DNA from: a virus
IMG/VR virus record: IMGVR_UViG_3300022745_000030
Location: 1 to 64,000 of that record
Strand: one strand, 5' to 3'
DNA length: 64,000 nucleotides
Shown here one piece after another: positions 62,075 to 64,000 of the stretch (position 1 is the first letter of the stretch; each line of letters begins with the position of its first letter). Under the pieces are notes generated by a model that was given only the letters and a program-made list of their open reading frames with translations, did not search any database and was not told where the DNA came from. The translations under genes were made by a program, and so were the position numbers.

Positions 62075-62511
62075 CAGAGCACCACGAACAAGCGATCGGT
62101 AAGCGGGCTGTAGGATACGCCGCATCGCACAAAGTCCACCACATCCTCGGGTGTGAACCACCGCGATAGGTAGAAGAACGGGATATCCAGCATCAGCATG
62201 TTTCCCGGACTGATGGCCCAGTATGTTTTGCTGCTGGCGGTTGTCTCGGGCCAAGTGAGCCCTTCGTCTGTGCATCGCACCAAAGCCTCCACAGCGATGT
62301 CGCTTAGGACGGCGATCGCTACCAGTTCCCTTGTTGAAATATCCGGTAGCTTTTGCAATCCTTTGGATGTGATCCGTTCGATACGATCGCTCCGCATCCA
62401 CTCGCCAGAATCGTGTTCGATCTTCTGGTAGTAATCACGAACACGATCGGCGCGGACTTTTCTTCCAGCTTCCGTTGATAAATCTAATCCTGAATCAAAT
62501 TCGTTTTGCAT
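62074..62511 (-). CDS. Hypothetical protein
   Basis: 145 residues, helical N-terminus and a hydrophobic core (NMLMLDIPFFYL). Coupled to the HTH gene by a TGATG. Function unknown. Confidence 0.6.
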   Translation of the reverse strand: MQNEFDSGLDLSTEAGRKVRADRVRDYYQKIEHDSGEWMRSDRIERITSKGLQKLPDISTRELVAIAVLSDIAVEALVRCTDEGLTWPETTASSKTYWAISPGNMLMLDIPFFYLSRWFTPEDVVDFVRCGVSYSPLTDRLFVVL

Positions 62512-62520
62512 GGTTTCCTC

Positions 62521-63084
62521 TTATTCCTCGACTTCGCAGAACTTCCAACGATTGCCCATTCTGCTGAGCCAAGCGGGTTCTTCATGGCAATGCCCAGCAA
62601 GTACGCCTTTCGTCCAAATTTCGCCATCATCCCGGAACCAAGCCCGCTTCCCATAATCCTCCGGCATTTTTGCAGGGCGGCGGGTGGGCTTCTTTGGAGT
62701 TGGTTCGACGGCGATGCGAGCCTGTTGCCATCCAACAAACTCTTTTTCTCCCGTTAGCGATTCCACCAGGAATCGAGCTTGTATGTCGGACGGAAACACC
62801 GCGATAAGTTTCCTGGATCTCCAACATTGGTAGTCGTGGTCCCGCACATCGACCATCTTGCCTATATCGGCAGGCGTGGGCTCCCGGTACTCGATCTCTG
62901 GTTCCGGTTTTGGGATTGGGGGCCACTCGGTAAGGGAGCCCCAGTCAATTTCTACTGTTCCCGCTTCGTAGTTATCCTGGTTGGAAGCTACAAAGTCGTT
63001 GCCGATCCTCACAATCTTGGTCATTGTAGGGAAAATTACCTTTGCAGCGTTGAACGCTTCTTCCGGTGTAATCGACTTTGTCAT
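62521..63084 (-). CDS. Paralogue of TPQEAF small-protein family
   Basis: 187 residues from the ATG at 63084, with AAAGAGG upstream. The N-terminal family motif (SITPEEAFNAAKVIFP), DWGSLTEWPPIP, and a later DIGKMVDVRD / KMPEDYGKRAWFRDD region shared with the 52828 protein. It is the longest chain of the family after that one. Confidence 0.7.
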   Translation of the reverse strand: MTKSITPEEAFNAAKVIFPTMTKIVRIGNDFVASNQDNYEAGTVEIDWGSLTEWPPIPKPEPEIEYREPTPADIGKMVDVRDHDYQCWRSRKLIAVFPSDIQARFLVESLTGEKEFVGWQQARIAVEPTPKKPTRRPAKMPEDYGKRAWFRDDGEIWTKGVLAGHCHEEPAWLSRMGNRWKFCEVEE

Positions 63085-63105
63085 GGTATACCTCTTTCTG
63101 TTGTT

Positions 63106-63136
63106 AAAACTCTGTGCCCCAACGAGGGGCACAGAG
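63106..63136 (-). terminator. Rho-independent terminator
   Basis: CTCTGTGCCCC (63110-63120) pairs with GGGGCACAGAG (63126-63136), with TTTT on the minus strand. It ends the transcript of the 63170 membrane gene. Confidence 0.88.
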
Positions 63137-63169
63137 GGAACCTGAGTTCCATCCCAGGTCGCAAGGACC

Positions 63170-63547
63170 CTAATTCCCGCTGACGATGCGGGATACCTTT
63201 TCCAGAATCACTACTCTCGGGGCGACGATGCCTTTGACCACTGCCATCGTGGAGACAATAGTACAGACCGAGAAAATCACTAATGGCATCACAGTAAGTA
63301 TCCCTAGGCAGACTATGTCTGAGCCTACTTTCTGCCTTGCTCTCCAAAGGTAAACTGCCCCGGCGATCGAGGCTAGCAGCATTGCCGCGAACACGGTTGC
63401 TTCGACGCCATGCGAGAGCAAGTACCAGGAAATGTATTCCTTGGCTACTTCTGGCGCTTCCTGGGACATAAAATCCCCGGCGTTCTTTGTTGATGCTTCC
63501 AGGGCGTCCAGGTACCCCGAGAACCGTTCTTTCATTGCCTCGTCCAT
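63170..63547 (-). CDS. Membrane protein with three hydrophobic helices
   Basis: 125 residues. An N-terminal soluble part is followed by hydrophobic helices at about 48-66, 75-98 and possibly 100-110. AAAGGTAGACA precedes the ATG at 63547. It stands alone between two non-coding stretches with its own terminator. A holin-like role is possible but unproved. Confidence 0.6.
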   Translation of the reverse strand: MDEAMKERFSGYLDALEASTKNAGDFMSQEAPEVAKEYISWYLLSHGVEATVFAAMLLASIAGAVYLWRARQKVGSDIVCLGILTVMPLVIFSVCTIVSTMAVVKGIVAPRVVILEKVSRIVSGN

Positions 63548-63829
63548 TGTCTACCTTTCGTTGTATGGTTGGGCCTTATGGTGCGTTCGCTAAGTCGTTT
63601 ATCAGGGTCCAAGTCCCTGTGACCGCAGCACCCCAATCCTCGCTGGTGGTAGCCCAAGGTTCACCAGTTCAGCCGGTCGCTATCCGACATCTTGCTTGTA
63701 AAAGGATCGAGTAGGATTGGCTACCTGCTTGCAACCGCCCGCTAAAAGCCGTTGCTGGCATCTCAGAATGCGGGTTCCGATCGTGGTTATCGCCACGCCG
63801 CCGATCCAAGACCTGTCAAGTCCACCCAC
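63548..63829. other. Gene-free region upstream of the 63547 start
   Basis: No supported gene. A CAGGG-TCCAAGT-CCCTG hairpin lies near 63608-63624, but without the rest of a tRNA. TATACT (63835-63830) on the minus strand is a possible weak promoter for the membrane gene. Confidence 0.55.
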
Positions 63830-63883
63830 AGTATACGCCGGGCACCCGGCACTCGGTAGTCCTATTCCCAGTTTTTTATCTGG

Positions 63884-63912
63884 TTGACAAAACCGGGTAA
63901 ATATGCTACCAT
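63884..63912 (+). promoter_or_regulatory. Sigma70-type promoter, extended -10
   Basis: TTGACA (63884-63889), a 17-nt spacer ending TGC, and TACCAT (63907-63912). It is a near copy of the promoter at 3611-3639 and also lies in front of a gene-free, hairpin-rich stretch. Confidence 0.75.
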
Positions 63913-64000
63913 GCCGGGGCTCATTCGTAGCGGGCTGCGGTGGCAGATCGGGCCGACGACGTGGTTGCAATAGCAACGGGGTCGTGCGAAAGTGGCGATA
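63913..64000 (+). ncRNA. Candidate structured RNA, truncated by window
   Basis: After the promoter comes a nested hairpin: ACGAC (63956-63960) with GTCGT (63981-63985), and GTTGC (63964-63968) with GCAAC (63973-63977), joined by 3-nt internal loops and a 4-nt loop. No reading frame is supported. The transcript continues past the window. Confidence 0.35.

Noticed and set aside
62075-62401. Long N-terminal extension of the HTH gene
   Set aside because: It overlaps the whole upstream gene in another frame and is rich in Arg/His/Gly, typical of a shadow.
63595-63640. tRNA gene near 63600
   Set aside because: A 5-bp stem with a 7-nt loop looks like a T-arm, but its loop reads TCCAAGT, and I found no matching acceptor stem or anticodon arm.

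Overview
This window is almost entirely a tailed-phage (siphovirus) genome, about 64 kb, packed with genes and with no bacterial housekeeping genes. It carries a terminase, portal, prohead-protease/scaffold-like protein, capsid, tail tube, frameshifted tail chaperones and an 814-residue tape measure, and nearly a full replication and recombination set. I see no integrase, repressor or partition genes, so a lytic lifestyle is the simplest reading. The host cannot be proved from one window. Three features suggest a planctomycete: the Cys-rich modules joined by Thr-rich linkers in the 1110-residue tail protein, the glycosyltransferase fused to a methyltransferase-like region and a Cys-rich tail, and several families of small hypothetical proteins. 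This is an inference from remembered family distribution, not from a search.

Layout. 1-250 holds an 8-bp tandem repeat and a terminator. 250-3566 (minus) has five accessory genes including a DNA methyltransferase. 3567-4296 has no genes but contains promoters and several perfect inverted repeats, so it is a candidate structured non-coding RNA. 4297-5213 holds an HU/IHF-like gene (plus) and a small minus-strand gene. 5299-30372 (plus) is the virion module: packaging and head genes, a terminator after the major capsid gene, then an unusual insert (small membrane proteins, exported protein, papain-like peptidase, membrane-anchored thioredoxin-like protein, 819-residue fibre), then connectors, tail tube, chaperones with a -1 frameshift site, tape measure, tail tip genes and a glycosyltransferase fusion. 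A bidirectional terminator at 30386-30415 separates this from the minus-strand half.

30422-58135 (minus) is the early/replication module: glycosyltransferase, nucleotidyltransferase, an SbcCD-like complex with SbcC split over two or three genes, a UDG-like/3'-5' exonuclease fusion, sliding clamp, GNAT acetyltransferase, PD-(D/E)XK nuclease, 5' nuclease, RecA-like recombinase, 5' nucleotidase, ssDNA-binding protein, clamp loader, dNMP kinase, HNH homing endonuclease, family A polymerase, MazG-like enzyme, DnaB-like helicase, TOPRIM primase, a secreted trypsin-like protease, an SNF2 helicase interrupted by a class 3-type intein, and a sigma-factor-like protein. 58250-59307 (plus) has a phosphoesterase and an SprT-like zincin. 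59386-63547 (minus) is an operon of small proteins, several of them paralogues, plus an arginyl/leucyl-transferase-like protein. 63548-64000 has no genes, but contains a second promoter of the same type as the one at 3611 followed by a nested hairpin cut by the window end.

Most adjacent genes overlap as ATGA, TAATG or TGATG, so translation is likely coupled along long operons. I used these junctions to choose starts, and they also support two genes of about 50 residues (59386-59544 and 48641-48790).
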